Source: Nitrospirota bacterium (GTDB lineage: Bacteria > Nitrospirota > Thermodesulfovibrionia > Thermodesulfovibrionales > UBA6898). Taken from it: a stretch of DNA of 7,123 nt. The translations under genes and the position numbers were made by a program. Positions 6,974 through 7,123 of this stretch are shown one piece after another. Where the stretch lies: NCBI GenBank assembly GCA_021787505.1, contig JAJYLU010000086.1, forward strand, positions 1 to 7,123, in the 5' to 3' direction. The stretch's first letter is position 1. Every line of letters begins with the position of its first letter. Under the pieces are notes generated by a model. The model was not told the origin of the DNA and did not search any database. It saw nothing but the letters and a program-made list of their open reading frames with translations.

Positions 6974-7010
6974 TTCAGTGATTGTATTAATTTATAAAGT
7001 CATAAGTGAT
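6974..7010 (-). promoter_or_regulatory. Candidate promoter of the acs operon
   Basis: The stretch downstream of the terminator is strongly AT-rich. On the minus strand it contains TACAAT at 6986-6981, five of six matches to a sigma-70 -10 box, and an overlapping alternative TATAAA at 6996-6991. No convincing -35 hexamer is found at 16-18 bases from either. I infer a promoter mainly because the terminator at 7084-7114 separates the operon from upstream transcription. A start near 6974 would give a leader of about 220 nt before acsE, or about 17 nt before the small ORF. Confidence 0.35.
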
Positions 7011-7083
7011 AAAAAAACTCAAAAAAAGCCGGATTTCGGAGCGGGGAACAAATAGGCTCATCTCCAGTTCTGGGCTCTTCGTT
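7011..7083. other. Non-coding spacer with two T-tracts between terminator and candidate promoter
   Basis: No gene is supported here. On the minus strand there are two runs of seven T (7027-7021 and 7017-7011) separated by GAG, preceded by a GC-richer segment with AGCC (7058-7055) and GGCT (7030-7027) complements at long distance, and CCAGAACTGG (7073-7064), a short inverted repeat. These do not make a convincing second terminator, because the stem is only four or five pairs with a loop of more than 20 bases. The T-tracts may act as A-tract-like upstream elements for the promoter. Confidence 0.4.
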
Positions 7084-7114
7084 AAAAAAAGGCGAAGGAG
7101 CCAGCCCCTTCGCC
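7084..7114 (-). terminator. Intrinsic terminator of an upstream gene outside the window
   Basis: Read on the minus strand, GGCGAAGG (7114-7107) pairs perfectly with CCTTCGCC (7098-7091). A G-U and a G-C pair extend the stem to ten pairs around a CTGG tetraloop, and seven T follow at 7090-7084. The plus-strand reading has no T-tract, so it acts on minus-strand transcription. It should end a transcript whose gene lies beyond 7123, which makes the acs genes a separate transcription unit starting between here and acsE. Confidence 0.85.
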
Positions 7115-7123
7115 GTCATGAGA

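Noticed and set aside
7021..7058. Second intrinsic terminator ending in TTTTTTT at 7027-7021
   Set aside because: The only stem before the T-run is AGCC/GGCT with a loop of more than 20 bases, too weak to terminate.
1..7123. CRISPR array, tRNA, rRNA or insertion sequence
   Set aside because: No regularly spaced direct repeats, no tRNA-like cloverleaf or rRNA segment, and no transposase frame were seen on either strand.

Overview
The window is a single minus-strand gene cluster for the carbonyl branch of the Wood-Ljungdahl (reductive acetyl-CoA) pathway. Transcription runs from right to left. The order is acsE (methyltransferase), acsD and acsC (small and large subunits of the corrinoid iron-sulfur protein), acsB (acetyl-CoA synthase), then acsA (carbon monoxide dehydrogenase). 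acsA is cut by the left edge of the window, with 364 codons visible. All five reading frames are open, and the metal- and substrate-binding residues I could place are present.

The genes form one pathway segment. AcsE moves a methyl group from methyl-tetrahydrofolate to the cobalamin of AcsCD. AcsA reduces CO2 to CO. AcsB joins methyl, CO and coenzyme A into acetyl-CoA at its Ni-Ni-[4Fe4S] A-cluster. The same set can run backwards in acetate-oxidising organisms, and the sequence does not tell the direction.

The organism is a strictly anaerobic bacterium. AcsB has the bacterial form with the full N-terminal domain, which excludes a typical methanogen CdhC. The moderately high GC coding sequence and the style of the intergenic repeats fit an uncultured Nitrospirota or Desulfobacterota lineage better than a clostridial acetogen. 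This placement is inference only.

Layout from right to left. An intrinsic terminator of an unseen upstream gene lies at 7084-7114. An AT-rich stretch follows that probably holds the operon promoter, then a doubtful 60-codon ORF (6957-6775). Then come acsE (6753-5896), an 89-nt gap with a perfect 20-bp palindrome, acsD (5806-4865), a 94-nt gap with heptamer repeats that can fold into a long hairpin, acsC (4770-3430), a 119-nt gap with an AT-rich patch, acsB (3310-1112), a 19-nt gap and acsA (1092 to beyond position 1). Every acs gene has a purine-rich Shine-Dalgarno sequence.

The enzymes are well known. The points that deserve a second look are: the loss of two histidines of the usual CODH histidine relay in AcsA, a C-terminal insertion in AcsE, the reversed gene order, the structured intercistronic regions, and the uncharacterised small ORF ahead of acsE. 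I see no clearly new system here.
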